Source of the DNA: Gemmatimonadota bacterium
Lineage (GTDB): Bacteria; Gemmatimonadota; Gemmatimonadetes; Longimicrobiales; Gaopeijiaceae
NCBI GenBank assembly: GCA_022826005.1
Contig: JAJDVT010000060.1
Location: 1-54,691, forward strand
Direction of reading: 5' to 3'
DNA length: 54,691 nt
The notes under the pieces are model-generated. The model saw only the letters and a list, made by a program, of their open reading frames with translations, did no database searches and had not been told where the DNA came from. Shown in pieces: positions 47,470 to 54,691 of the stretch. The translations under genes and the position numbers were made by a program. How positions within the stretch are numbered: the first letter of the stretch is position 1; every line of letters starts with the position of its first letter.

Positions 47470-48342
47470 TCATACGCGCTCGATGATCTCCTTGCCGAAA
47501 AGTCCGTACGGCCGGACCATCAGCACCAGAATCAGTACCGCGTAGGGGATCACCAGGTTGAGCCCGTGGCCGACGTACCCTCCGGTGTACGCCTCAAGCA
47601 GCCCGATGACGGCACCGCCGATCACCGCTCCGCGGATCGAGTCGAGCCCGCCCAGGATCACCACCGGGAAGACGTGCAGCCCGATCGCGGCCACGTTGGG
47701 GGTCACGCCCACGATGTTGCCGAGCATGATTCCCCCGATCGCCGCGGAGGCGGCCGCCAGCCCCCACGCGACGCCGAAGACGCGCGGGATGCTGATCCCC
47801 ATGCTGAGCGCGGCCTGCTGGTCGTCGGCGATGGCGCGCATGGCGATCCCGTCGCGAGTGTGGCGGAAGAAGAGCCAGAGCGCGGCCAGGACGGCGAGCG
47901 CGATCGGGATCGAGATGAGCCTCCCGGTCGACAGCACCGCCGGGCCGAGGACGACGCTCCCCTCCGGCAGGAACGACTCGAAGGAGCGCGGGGCCGGCCC
48001 CCAGATCGCGTTCACCAGGCCGCGCAAAATCGACGAGAGCCCGATCGTGACCATGATCATCGAGATGATGGGCTCGCCGATGAGGGGGCGCAGCACCAGA
48101 CGCTCGATCGCCAGCGCCACCGCGACGGCCAGCAGGACGGTTACGAGGACCCCGAGGCTCCAGGGCAGTCCGATCTGCGCCACCGCGAAGAAGATCAGAT
48201 AGGTGCCGAGGAGGAGGAGGTCTCCCTGGGTGAAGTTGATCACGTCGCTGGCCTTGTAGATGACCACGAACCCGGCGGCGGCCAGGGCATAGATCATCCC
48301 CGTGCTCAGCCCGGAGACGGTCAGCTGCAGGAAGTCGGCCAT
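47470..48342 (-). CDS. livH: Liv-type ABC importer permease (LivH)
   Basis: 290 residues, about eight transmembrane segments. Family motifs: GLSTGMIYALAAAGFVVIYK, VINFTQGDLLLLGTY, coupling segment MRAIADDQQAALSMGISIPR, and FPVVILGGLDSIRGAVIGG. A stretch around VALAIERLVLRPLIGEPI is duplicated in the relic at 45521-45577. Lies 82 bp downstream of the FadD-like ligase gene on the same strand. Confidence 0.93.
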   Translation of the reverse strand: MADFLQLTVSGLSTGMIYALAAAGFVVIYKASDVINFTQGDLLLLGTYLIFFAVAQIGLPWSLGVLVTVLLAVAVALAIERLVLRPLIGEPIISMIMVTIGLSSILRGLVNAIWGPAPRSFESFLPEGSVVLGPAVLSTGRLISIPIALAVLAALWLFFRHTRDGIAMRAIADDQQAALSMGISIPRVFGVAWGLAAASAAIGGIMLGNIVGVTPNVAAIGLHVFPVVILGGLDSIRGAVIGGAVIGLLEAYTGGYVGHGLNLVIPYAVLILVLMVRPYGLFGKEIIERV

Positions 48343-48424
48343 GGGCTAGCGGCCTCCGTGAGCGGCGTGCGTGCGGGCGTGGGCGGGCCGGCCGCCGGAT
48401 CGCGGGCGTGGGCGGGCCATCGTC

Positions 48425-50503
48425 TCAATCCATCGTCTCGATGCGCAGTTCGTGCGCGACCTCGGCGGTGCGCCCGTCCTGGTAGGTGATCTCGGTGGCG
48501 ACCGTGACCGAATCGCCGTCGCCGGCCAGGGCCGCGATGATGTCCCCGAAGCGCTCCCCTATGTGGCGGCGGCGCACCTTGCGGGTGCGGGTGAGCTCGG
48601 CGTCGTCGGCGTGCAGCTCCTTGTGCAGCAGCAGGAAGCGGCGGATGCGGGCGGCGGGGGGAAGGTCCCGGTTGATGTCGGCCACGTGGCCGCGCACGAG
48701 TTCGTACACCTCCGGCCGCCGCGCCAGATCGGTGAAGGTCGTGTAGGGGATTCGGTGCCGCTCGGCCCACTGCCCCGCGTTCTCCATGTCGATGGCGATC
48801 ATCGAGGTGACGGAGGGCGCGCCGCTCTCGCCAGTCACGCCGGCCCCGCCGGACGGGCCGCAGTCGCCCGGCGAGTCGGTCCCGCTGGTCCCCCCGAAGA
48901 CCACCGCTTCACGGATGTAGGGGCTGAACTTGAGCTTGTTCTCGACGAACTGGGGCGAGAAGTTCGTCCCGTCGGGGAGCTTCATCACGTCGGAGAGCCG
49001 GTCGATGACGACCAGGTGCCCGTCCTCCTCGAAGTAGCCGGCGTCGCCGGAGTGCAGCCAGCCGTCCGCGAGCGCCTCGGCGGTGGCGTCCGGATTGCGG
49101 AAGTACCCCTGGAAGACCGCCGGGCTGCGGCAGAGGATCTCGCCGTCCTCCGAGATGCGGATATCGGTCTGTGGGAATGGCCGTCCGACCGTGTGGAAAC
49201 GGATGTCGCCGTCGCGGTGGACGACGGAGATGCCGGACACCTCGGTCTGGCCGTACAGCTGCTTCAGGTTGACCCCGATGGCGTGGAAGAATCGGAAGAC
49301 GTCCGGCCCCAGCGCAGCCCCGCCTGTGTAGGCACGCCGCACCCGGCTGAGCCCGAGCTGGTCCCGGATCGGAGCGAGAACGGTCCAGTCGGCGAGCCGC
49401 TGGCGCATACGGGCGGGCAGGCCGGTGCGCCGTTTTCGCTGGCCCGCGCCCCGTTTCCGCTGGCCTGCGGCCCAGTCCCCGGCCACTGGCGCCGCACGAT
49501 CCGGCTTCCCGTCGTCTTTCCCGTCCTCGAAACGCGCCTCGGCCGCCTTCATCCCCTCCTTCATCGCCCAGCGGTACATCCAGCGCTTCAGCTGGCTCGT
49601 GTCTTCCGCCATGACCTGCACGTCCGACACCATGTTCTCCCAGATGCGGGGCGGCGACATCATGAAGGCCGGGCCGATCTCGCGGATGTCGTTCCGGACG
49701 GTCGCGGTCTCCTCGGGGAAGTTGACCGTGAAACCCGCCTGCAGAGCGCTCGCCACCCCGACCATCTGCTCGCCGATCCACGCCAGCGGCAGGAAGGAGA
49801 CGAACTCGTCGCCGGGCCGCATCGGGTCCACGCCGCAAAGCTGGGTGGCCATGGCGAGGAGGTTCGCATGCGACAGCATCGCCAGCTTCGGCACGCTCGT
49901 CGTGCCCGAGGTCGTGCAGAGCAGCGCGGTGTCCTCAGGGCGGACTTCAGCGACCCTTTTGACAAATTCCATAGGGAATCTGTCAAGGAATCTGTCACCG
50001 AGGGCCTCAACCTCCTCAAAAGCCATCAGACCGGGCGCTTGGTACCCGTACATCCCCCGCGAATCGTAGTAGATGATGTGCTCCAGCCCCGGCACCTGGT
50101 CACGCACCTCGAGCACCTTGTCCACCTGCTCCTGGTCCTCGGCGACGATGATCCGCGCCTCGGCGGCCTCCAGCATCCGGGCCAGCTCCGCCGGGATCGA
50201 GTCCTGGTAGAGGCCCAGCGGAAGGGCGCCGATGGTCTGCGCGCCCACCTCGGCGATCACCCACTCGGGCCGGTTGTCGCCGATGATCGCGATCCGGTCC
50301 CCCTTCTCCATCCCGAGCTCGACGAGCCCCAGCGAGAACGACCGCACCCGCGCCAGGTATCCCACCCAGGTGATCTCCTGCCAGATCCCGAACTCCTTCT
50401 CGCGCAGCGCGATATCGTCCGGGTGCTCCTCGGCGCGGCGGGCGAGCAGGCCCGGGAGGGTGTCGGGCTGTCCGTCCAGGTTCGTGAGTTGGCCCTTTTC
50501 CAC
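48425..50503 (-). CDS. Long-chain-type acyl-CoA synthetase (FadD15-like, AMP-binding)
   Basis: 692 residues from GTG 50503. ANL-superfamily ligase: P-loop TTSGTTSVPKLAMLSHANL, LPLAWIGEQM, QLYGQTEVSG (AMP-binding), GWLHSGDAGYFEEDGHLVVIDRLSDVMKL (ATP/hinge). An Arg/Lys/Gly-rich linker (AGQRKRGAGQRKRRTG) is inserted before PARMRQRLADW, encoded at ~49410-49490. It activates a fatty or aromatic acid as its CoA ester. The start is uncertain: GTG 50503 has AAGG 7 bp upstream; ATG 50527 and ATG 50560 are also in frame, and the last would overlap the start codon of the divergent ligase gene. Sits between livG and livH, as in many liv-type loci. Confidence 0.88.
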   Translation of the reverse strand: MEKGQLTNLDGQPDTLPGLLARRAEEHPDDIALREKEFGIWQEITWVGYLARVRSFSLGLVELGMEKGDRIAIIGDNRPEWVIAEVGAQTIGALPLGLYQDSIPAELARMLEAAEARIIVAEDQEQVDKVLEVRDQVPGLEHIIYYDSRGMYGYQAPGLMAFEEVEALGDRFLDRFPMEFVKRVAEVRPEDTALLCTTSGTTSVPKLAMLSHANLLAMATQLCGVDPMRPGDEFVSFLPLAWIGEQMVGVASALQAGFTVNFPEETATVRNDIREIGPAFMMSPPRIWENMVSDVQVMAEDTSQLKRWMYRWAMKEGMKAAEARFEDGKDDGKPDRAAPVAGDWAAGQRKRGAGQRKRRTGLPARMRQRLADWTVLAPIRDQLGLSRVRRAYTGGAALGPDVFRFFHAIGVNLKQLYGQTEVSGISVVHRDGDIRFHTVGRPFPQTDIRISEDGEILCRSPAVFQGYFRNPDATAEALADGWLHSGDAGYFEEDGHLVVIDRLSDVMKLPDGTNFSPQFVENKLKFSPYIREAVVFGGTSGTDSPGDCGPSGGAGVTGESGAPSVTSMIAIDMENAGQWAERHRIPYTTFTDLARRPEVYELVRGHVADINRDLPPAARIRRFLLLHKELHADDAELTRTRKVRRRHIGERFGDIIAALAGDGDSVTVATEITYQDGRTAEVAHELRIETMD

Positions 50504-50558
50504 GCCGTTACCTTGATCGCGAAGCATCCTTGAAACCCGCTGCAAACTAACGAGGGCC

Positions 50559-51944
50559 ATGACGACGGTTCCAGCAGATCCTGCCACGTCGCGCGCGGGC
50601 GGGCGATCCCGCGGGACGAACGTTCGCCGCGGTCCCGGCTGGCCGGAATTGGACGATCCGGCGACGGTGCGACGCGAACAGATCCGCCGCCTGCAGGGCA
50701 TGCTGGAGCCGGTGCTCCGGGAAAACGCCTTCTACCGTGCGAAGCTGGGCCGCGCCGGCGTGCGCGCGCCTGCCGACGTGAGCAGCATGGAGGATTATCG
50801 GCAGCTTCCCATGACCACCAAGAGCGAGCTGACGCAAGACCAGGCCCGGAACCCGCCCTTCGGCACCTTCACGACCTATCCCCCGGAGCGCTACATCCAG
50901 GAGCACCACACCTCGGGCACCACGGGGCAAACGCTGCGCTGGCTCGATACGGCGGAGAGCTGGGCGTGGCTCGCGAAGTGCTGGGCCAGGGTCTTTCGGG
51001 CCGTCGGCGTCACCGCTGCCGACCGCATCTTTTTCCCGTTCTCGTTCGGCCCCTACCTGGGCACCTGGAGTGGCGTGGCGGGAGCCCGCCGTGTTGGTTC
51101 ACTGATCCTGCCCGCCGGCGGATTGTCCTCTCTGGAGAGAGTGAGGGCAATTCTCGAACATCGGCCCACCGTGCTGGTTTGCACCCCCACCTACGCGTTT
51201 CGCCTGGCTGAAGTCGCCGAAGACGCCGGTCTGGACCTCGCCGGTTCCGCGCTGCGCGTCAACGTTCATCCCGGGGAGCCGGGAGCCGGCATCCCGTCGA
51301 CGCGGGCCCGCCTGCAGGAAGCCTTCGGCGCCCAGGTGTTCGACCATGCCGGATCGACGGAAGTCGGTGCGTGGGGATTCGAATGCGAGGCCCGGGATGG
51401 CCTCCACCTCCATGAGGGCGAGTTCATCTTCGAGGTCCTCGATCCGGACACGGGCGCCGCAGCGGCGGAGGGGGAGCTGGTCATCACCAATCTCGGCCGA
51501 GCGGGGATGCCGGTCATTCGCTACCGGACGGGCGACTGGGGACGGCTGCACCCTCGACCCTGTGCCTGCGGGAGTGCCTTTCGTCGTCTCGATGGCGGCG
51601 TCAGGGGCCGCCTCGACCAGCGGCTCACCGTGCAGGGCGTCACCTTCTTTCCCAGCGTCGTGGAGAATGTGATCCGACGCCGCCGGGAAGTGCGGGAATT
51701 CGCGGTCGACGTTCGCCGGCGGGGAAACCGCGATGACATCGAGCTGCGCCTGGAGCTTGGGAGCGGAGACGCGGACCGCATATTGTCGCGTGTGGCCGCC
51801 GATCTGCGTGAGGCCCTGGGGGTGCGTTTCGATGTCCGTGCGGTTCCGGTGGGAACGCTTCCGAGGTTTCCCGTGAAGGCGCGCCGCTTCACGGACCATC
51901 AGCCGCCCTCGGCCGCGACCTCCTCCCGCGAGTGCCCCAGATAG
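50559..51944 (+). CDS. PaaK-like CoA ligase, copy 2
   Basis: 461 residues, phenylacetate-CoA ligase family. An intact P-loop, HHTSGTTGQTLRW, is at ~118-130; FDHAGSTEVGAWGFEC is the AMP-binding motif; RYRTGDWGRL the acid/ATP motif; RGRLDQRLTVQGVTFFP the hinge. Members activate phenylacetate, coumarate-like or other aromatic acids. It is on the plus strand, unlike the surrounding liv genes, diverging from the FadD-like gene. A short GAGGG lies 2-3 bp before ATG 50559, closer than usual. The 3' end overlaps livG antisense by 46 bp. Confidence 0.87.
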   Translation: MTTVPADPATSRAGGRSRGTNVRRGPGWPELDDPATVRREQIRRLQGMLEPVLRENAFYRAKLGRAGVRAPADVSSMEDYRQLPMTTKSELTQDQARNPPFGTFTTYPPERYIQEHHTSGTTGQTLRWLDTAESWAWLAKCWARVFRAVGVTAADRIFFPFSFGPYLGTWSGVAGARRVGSLILPAGGLSSLERVRAILEHRPTVLVCTPTYAFRLAEVAEDAGLDLAGSALRVNVHPGEPGAGIPSTRARLQEAFGAQVFDHAGSTEVGAWGFECEARDGLHLHEGEFIFEVLDPDTGAAAAEGELVITNLGRAGMPVIRYRTGDWGRLHPRPCACGSAFRRLDGGVRGRLDQRLTVQGVTFFPSVVENVIRRRREVREFAVDVRRRGNRDDIELRLELGSGDADRILSRVAADLREALGVRFDVRAVPVGTLPRFPVKARRFTDHQPPSAATSSRECPR

Positions 51945-52714
51945 GCGTCGATCACCGCCGGGTCGCGCCGCACCTCCTCCGGCGTTCCCTGCGCGATCCG
52001 CCGCCCGAAGTCCAGCACCACCACCCGGTCCGAGATGTCCATGATCACGTCGATGTCGTGATCGACCACCACCACCGTGACGCCGCGCTCCTCGTGCACG
52101 TCGAGGATGAAACGCGCCATCGACTCCTTCTCCTCCGCGTTCATCCCCGCGGTCGGCTCGTCCAGCAGCAGGATGGACGGCTCGAGCGCCAGGGCCCGCG
52201 CCATCTCCACCAGCCGCTGGTTCCCGTAGGCCAGGTTCCCGACCTCCCGGCTCCGCAGCGGCTCCAGGTTCATGAAGTCGATGATCTCCTCCACCCGGCG
52301 GCGGTGCTCGATCTCGACCCGGCGCTGCCGGCCCAGGTAGAGCCCGCCGCTCAGCACGCCGCCCGTCATGTGCACGTGGCGGCCCAGCATGAGGTTCTCC
52401 AGCACGGTCATGTGCTTGAAGAGCTCGATGTTCTGGAAGGTGCGAGCCACCCCCAGCGCCGCGATCCGGTGCGGCGGCAGGCGGTTCAGCGTGTGGCGCT
52501 CCCCATCCCGCCCCACCAGCGTGATCGTCCCCTCCTGCGGCCGGTACAGCCCCGACACGCAGTTGATCACGCTGGTCTTCCCCGCCCCGTTCGGCCCGAT
52601 CAGCGCGAGGAGTTCGCCGCGGCGCACCTCCATGCCGAGCTGCGAGAGCGCGGTGACGCCCCCGAAGCGGAGGGTGAGGTCCGTGATTTCGAGGATGGGC
52701 CGTGATTGTTGCAC
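51899..52714 (-). CDS. livG: Liv-type ABC transporter ATPase (LivG)
   Basis: 271 residues. Walker A GPNGAGKTS (~40-48), Q-loop VARTFQNIELFKHMTVLENL, signature LAYGNQRLVEMARALA (LAYG in place of LSGG, usual for LivG), Walker B SILLLDEPTAGMN, and switch VVDHDIDVIMDISDRVVVLD. The TAGMN and VDHD wording is typical of LivG. It would pair with LivF on the LivHM channel although the two genes lie 12 kb apart here. Divergent from the DmdA-like gene, 98 bp between starts. Confidence 0.93.
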   Translation of the reverse strand: MQQSRPILEITDLTLRFGGVTALSQLGMEVRRGELLALIGPNGAGKTSVINCVSGLYRPQEGTITLVGRDGERHTLNRLPPHRIAALGVARTFQNIELFKHMTVLENLMLGRHVHMTGGVLSGGLYLGRQRRVEIEHRRRVEEIIDFMNLEPLRSREVGNLAYGNQRLVEMARALALEPSILLLDEPTAGMNAEEKESMARFILDVHEERGVTVVVVDHDIDVIMDISDRVVVLDFGRRIAQGTPEEVRRDPAVIDAYLGHSREEVAAEGG

Positions 52715-52812
52715 TGTGCGCCGCTATTCTCCCCCGTCGCGTCTTGTCGGCCCGGCGTTCACCGTCTTCGGACCGACTCAACTTATCTTCGGCCCCAGCA
52801 AGCGCACAGACC

Positions 52813-54117
52813 ATGTCCCACCAGCCCCGCACCGTCGATCAATCGGACCGCGTCGTCCCCATCAACCTCCGCCAGAGCGGCCGCACCCCCGTCGAGCTGC
52901 TCATCTCCACCCGTGTCCGGAAGTCCCCGTACTGGCACCTCTCCCACGCGGCCGGTTGCTGGCGAGCCACCATCTACAACCGGATCTACCACCCGCGCGG
53001 CTACGTGCGGCCCGAGGACGGCGGCGCGGCGGCGGAACACGAAGCGCTGACCCGGCACGTCACGCTGTGGAATGTCGCCGTGGAGCGCCAGATCCGTGTG
53101 AGGGGACCGGACGCCGAGCGGTTCACGGATTACGTCATCACCCGCGACGCCACCCGCATCGAGCCGATGCACGGCAAGTACGTCATCCTCTGCAATGAGC
53201 GCGGCGGCATCCTCAACGACCCGGTGCTGCTGCGCCTGTCGGCGGACGAATTCTGGCTCTCCCTGGCCGATTCCGACCTGTTGTTCTGGCTCCAGGGGGT
53301 GAACGTCGGGATGGGGATGGATGTCGAGATCGACGAGATCGACGTGTGTCCGCTCCAGATCCAGGGGCCGAAGTCCCTGGCGCTGATGGCCGACCTGGTG
53401 GGTAATACGATTCGCGACATTCCGTACTACGGACTCATGGAGGCCGAGATCGCGGGCTGCTCGGTGGTCGTTTCGCAGTCGGGCTTTTCGGGCGAGAAGG
53501 GTTACGAGATCTACCTTCGCGACGCGACCGTTCACGCCGAACGGCTGTGGGCGGCGGTGCTGCAGGCCGGGGAGGCGCACCAGCTGATGGTGATCGCGCC
53601 GGGGCATCAGCGCCGTATCCAGGCGGGGATTCTGTCGTGGGGACAGGACATGGATCACGAGACCGTGCCGTTCCAGTGCAACCTCGGGTACCAGGTGCCC
53701 CGGGAGAAGAAGGGGGACTACATCGGGCGCGCCGCGCTCGAACGGATGCGGGCGGAGATCGAGGCGGGGCAGCCGCCGTTCGCCATGGTCCTGGTGGGGA
53801 TGAAGATGGGCGGCAGGCCGATCGACGACTATGCGCCTGACTTCTGGCTGGTGTCGGGTGCGGATGGCGGGGATCCGGTGGGGTATCTGACTTCGCCGTG
53901 GCACGCGCCGGAGCTGGGATGCAACATCTCGCTGGGCTACGTCCCGGTGGCGATGTCGGCGGTCGGGACCGAACTGAAGGTCTGGCTGCCGGACGAATAC
54001 GCGAGCGAGCCGGGCCAGCCGGACCGGGCGAGGGTGTGCGAGGTGCCGTTCCGGCCGTCGGTGAATCCGAGCGCGCGCGAGGTTGCGCGGGCGCGGGGCG
54101 AGGACGCGGCGGTTTAA
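52813..54117 (+). CDS. DmdA/GcvT-like folate-dependent methyltransferase
   Basis: 434 residues, aminomethyltransferase (GcvT) fold. The wording follows DMSP demethylase (DmdA) and close relatives more than glycine-cleavage T protein: RKSPYWHLSHAAGCW at the start, LWNVAVERQIRVRGPDAERF, NERGGILNDPVLLRLSADEF, WLSLADSDLLFWLQG, CPLQIQGPKSLALM, SGFSGEKGYEIYL, DYIGRAALE. DmdA moves a methyl group from dimethylsulfoniopropionate to tetrahydrofolate; relatives demethylate other compounds, so the substrate is open. Start ATG 52813 begins the aligned region but has only a weak ribosome-binding site. No gcvH or gcvP is nearby, which argues against a glycine-cleavage role. Confidence 0.85.
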   Translation: MSHQPRTVDQSDRVVPINLRQSGRTPVELLISTRVRKSPYWHLSHAAGCWRATIYNRIYHPRGYVRPEDGGAAAEHEALTRHVTLWNVAVERQIRVRGPDAERFTDYVITRDATRIEPMHGKYVILCNERGGILNDPVLLRLSADEFWLSLADSDLLFWLQGVNVGMGMDVEIDEIDVCPLQIQGPKSLALMADLVGNTIRDIPYYGLMEAEIAGCSVVVSQSGFSGEKGYEIYLRDATVHAERLWAAVLQAGEAHQLMVIAPGHQRRIQAGILSWGQDMDHETVPFQCNLGYQVPREKKGDYIGRAALERMRAEIEAGQPPFAMVLVGMKMGGRPIDDYAPDFWLVSGADGGDPVGYLTSPWHAPELGCNISLGYVPVAMSAVGTELKVWLPDEYASEPGQPDRARVCEVPFRPSVNPSAREVARARGEDAAV

Positions 54118-54425
54118 CAGCCCGCCGGTGATCCTGCGCGAGCAATGGGAGTTGCGGGCAGCAGCCTCGCAGACGACGCGCGTTGAGAGTGGACGCCGGA
54201 GCCCCAGCACGCCTGAATCGTCAAGAGAACATGACAATCTGTAAAGCAAACACGACGCTTTGGCCGCGGCCCAGACGGCCCACTTCCTATTCCGAGCCCT
54301 TTCCGCCCTCGATCCCAATGGGATTTCCCGTGACCCGAACTTTTCCCGAACTGTGGGGTATAAGAGTGTAGGGCAGCGAACCGCTCGCCCTCGACCACCG
54401 GCCCTCCAGACCCCGGGATCAGACA
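54118..54425. other. Intergenic region before the DUF222-type gene
   Basis: No gene seen. It holds a perfect 6-1-6 inverted repeat ATCCCA-A-TGGGAT (54312-54324) and a possible promoter GAACTT-N16-TATAAG (54337-54364) pointing right, ~60 bp before the DUF222-type start. Confidence 0.4.
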
Positions 54426-54691
54426 ATGATAGCCACCCACGCCCCCACCCCGACCTGCCCCGACGACCCGCTCGGCGACGAGATCGCCGCGCTCTGCGCC
54501 CACATCAGCGCCGCCACCTTCCGGCTCCTCACCCTGCTTCAGGTCTTCGACGCAGAGGAACGCTGGCACGGGCACCGCTCCTGCGCCCACTGGCTCTCCT
54601 GGCGCACCGGCATCTCCCTGGGGCCCGCCCGCGAGAAGGTCCGCGTGGCCCGCCGCCTGCCCGCCCTGCCGCTGATCTCGGCCGCCTTCGC
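54426..54691 (+). CDS. DUF222 domain protein, 5' part (likely HNH endonuclease family)
   Basis: The first 88 codons run off the right edge. After a short Thr/Pro-rich start, GDEIAALCAHISAATFRLLT and SCAHWLSWRTGISLGPAREK match the beginning of DUF222 proteins, which usually carry an HNH nuclease motif at the C-terminus (not in this window). Such genes are often multicopy and associated with mobile elements; their role is unsettled. A long frame on the other strand here is only its shadow. Confidence 0.82.
   Translation, partial: MIATHAPTPTCPDDPLGDEIAALCAHISAATFRLLTLLQVFDAEERWHGHRSCAHWLSWRTGISLGPAREKVRVARRLPALPLISAAF

Noticed and set aside
48371..50533. 720-codon plus-strand frame opposite the FadD-like ligase
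   Set aside because: Shadow frame; the minus strand has all ANL ligase motifs.
54114..54590. 158-codon minus-strand frame at the right end
   Set aside because: It covers the antisense of a recognisable DUF222 N-terminus and has no domain.

Overview
The window is a high-GC bacterial chromosome segment rich in secreted peptidases, lipoproteins with a lipobox, Tat-exported enzymes and large beta-propeller proteins. The mix (VPS10/BNR-type propeller protein, metzincin of the DUF5117/DUF4953 type, M14, M1, M20 and P1 peptidases, TonB_C-like proteins, DUF222 protein, DMSP-demethylase-like GcvT protein) suggests a marine or sponge-associated Gemmatimonadota-like organism. That placement is inferred from gene content only; no rRNA or marker gene is present.

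Layout. 1-2843: end of a mobile element, with a partial ORF, an excisionase-like HTH gene and a tyrosine recombinase in a coupled operon, followed by a second recombinase that has all catalytic residues but lacks its N-terminal arm region. 2911-5164: a 35-codon signal-peptide ORF fused by GTGA to a YfcC/DcuC-type permease, and a convergent AraC-type regulator. 5322-9008: secreted TPR protein, Tat-exported MalY/PatB-type PLP enzyme, and two degraded PIN/VapC-like toxin relics. 9067-19611: M14 carboxypeptidase-like protein, lipase-like lipoprotein, propeller lipoprotein, Tat-type NAD(P)-dependent epimerase, 1053-residue VPS10/BNR protein, TM2-domain protein. 19751-25465: a minus-strand operon of amidohydrolase, acyl-CoA dehydrogenase, CitE-type lyase, MaoC/HTD2-type hydratase and P1 (DmpA-type) peptidase. 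25596-29634: a plus-strand group of two TonB_C-like membrane-anchored proteins bracketing an ABC ATPase and two paralogous permeases, with a VapC relic inside. 29697-35516: two paralogous lipoproteins flanking a metzincin and an M1 peptidase. 35791-37701: an Ig-domain/leishmanolysin-like lipoprotein.

37726-52714 is a branched-chain-amino-acid-type ABC importer locus (livF, livJ/K, livM, livH, livG) carrying three acyl-CoA-ligase genes (two PaaK-like, one FadD-like). Such loci usually import a carboxylic acid or amino acid that is then activated with CoA. The locus is split between livM and livJ by a lipoprotein gene and a translationally coupled M20 peptidase-DUF3299-ABC ATPase-FtsX cassette. 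Beside that cassette lies a short relic of a second livH and an AT-rich perfect palindrome that looks like a metalloregulator operator. The right end holds a DmdA/GcvT-like methyltransferase and the start of a DUF222/HNH-type protein.

The strongest candidates for something undescribed are the TonB-like/ABC paired-paralogue operon (25596-29634) and the M20-DUF3299-ABC-FtsX cassette with its palindrome. Smaller signals are the 17-bp tandem array across the livF/paaK junction, the duplicated palindrome at 8722, and three scattered PIN-toxin relics. No tRNA, rRNA or CRISPR array was recognised.
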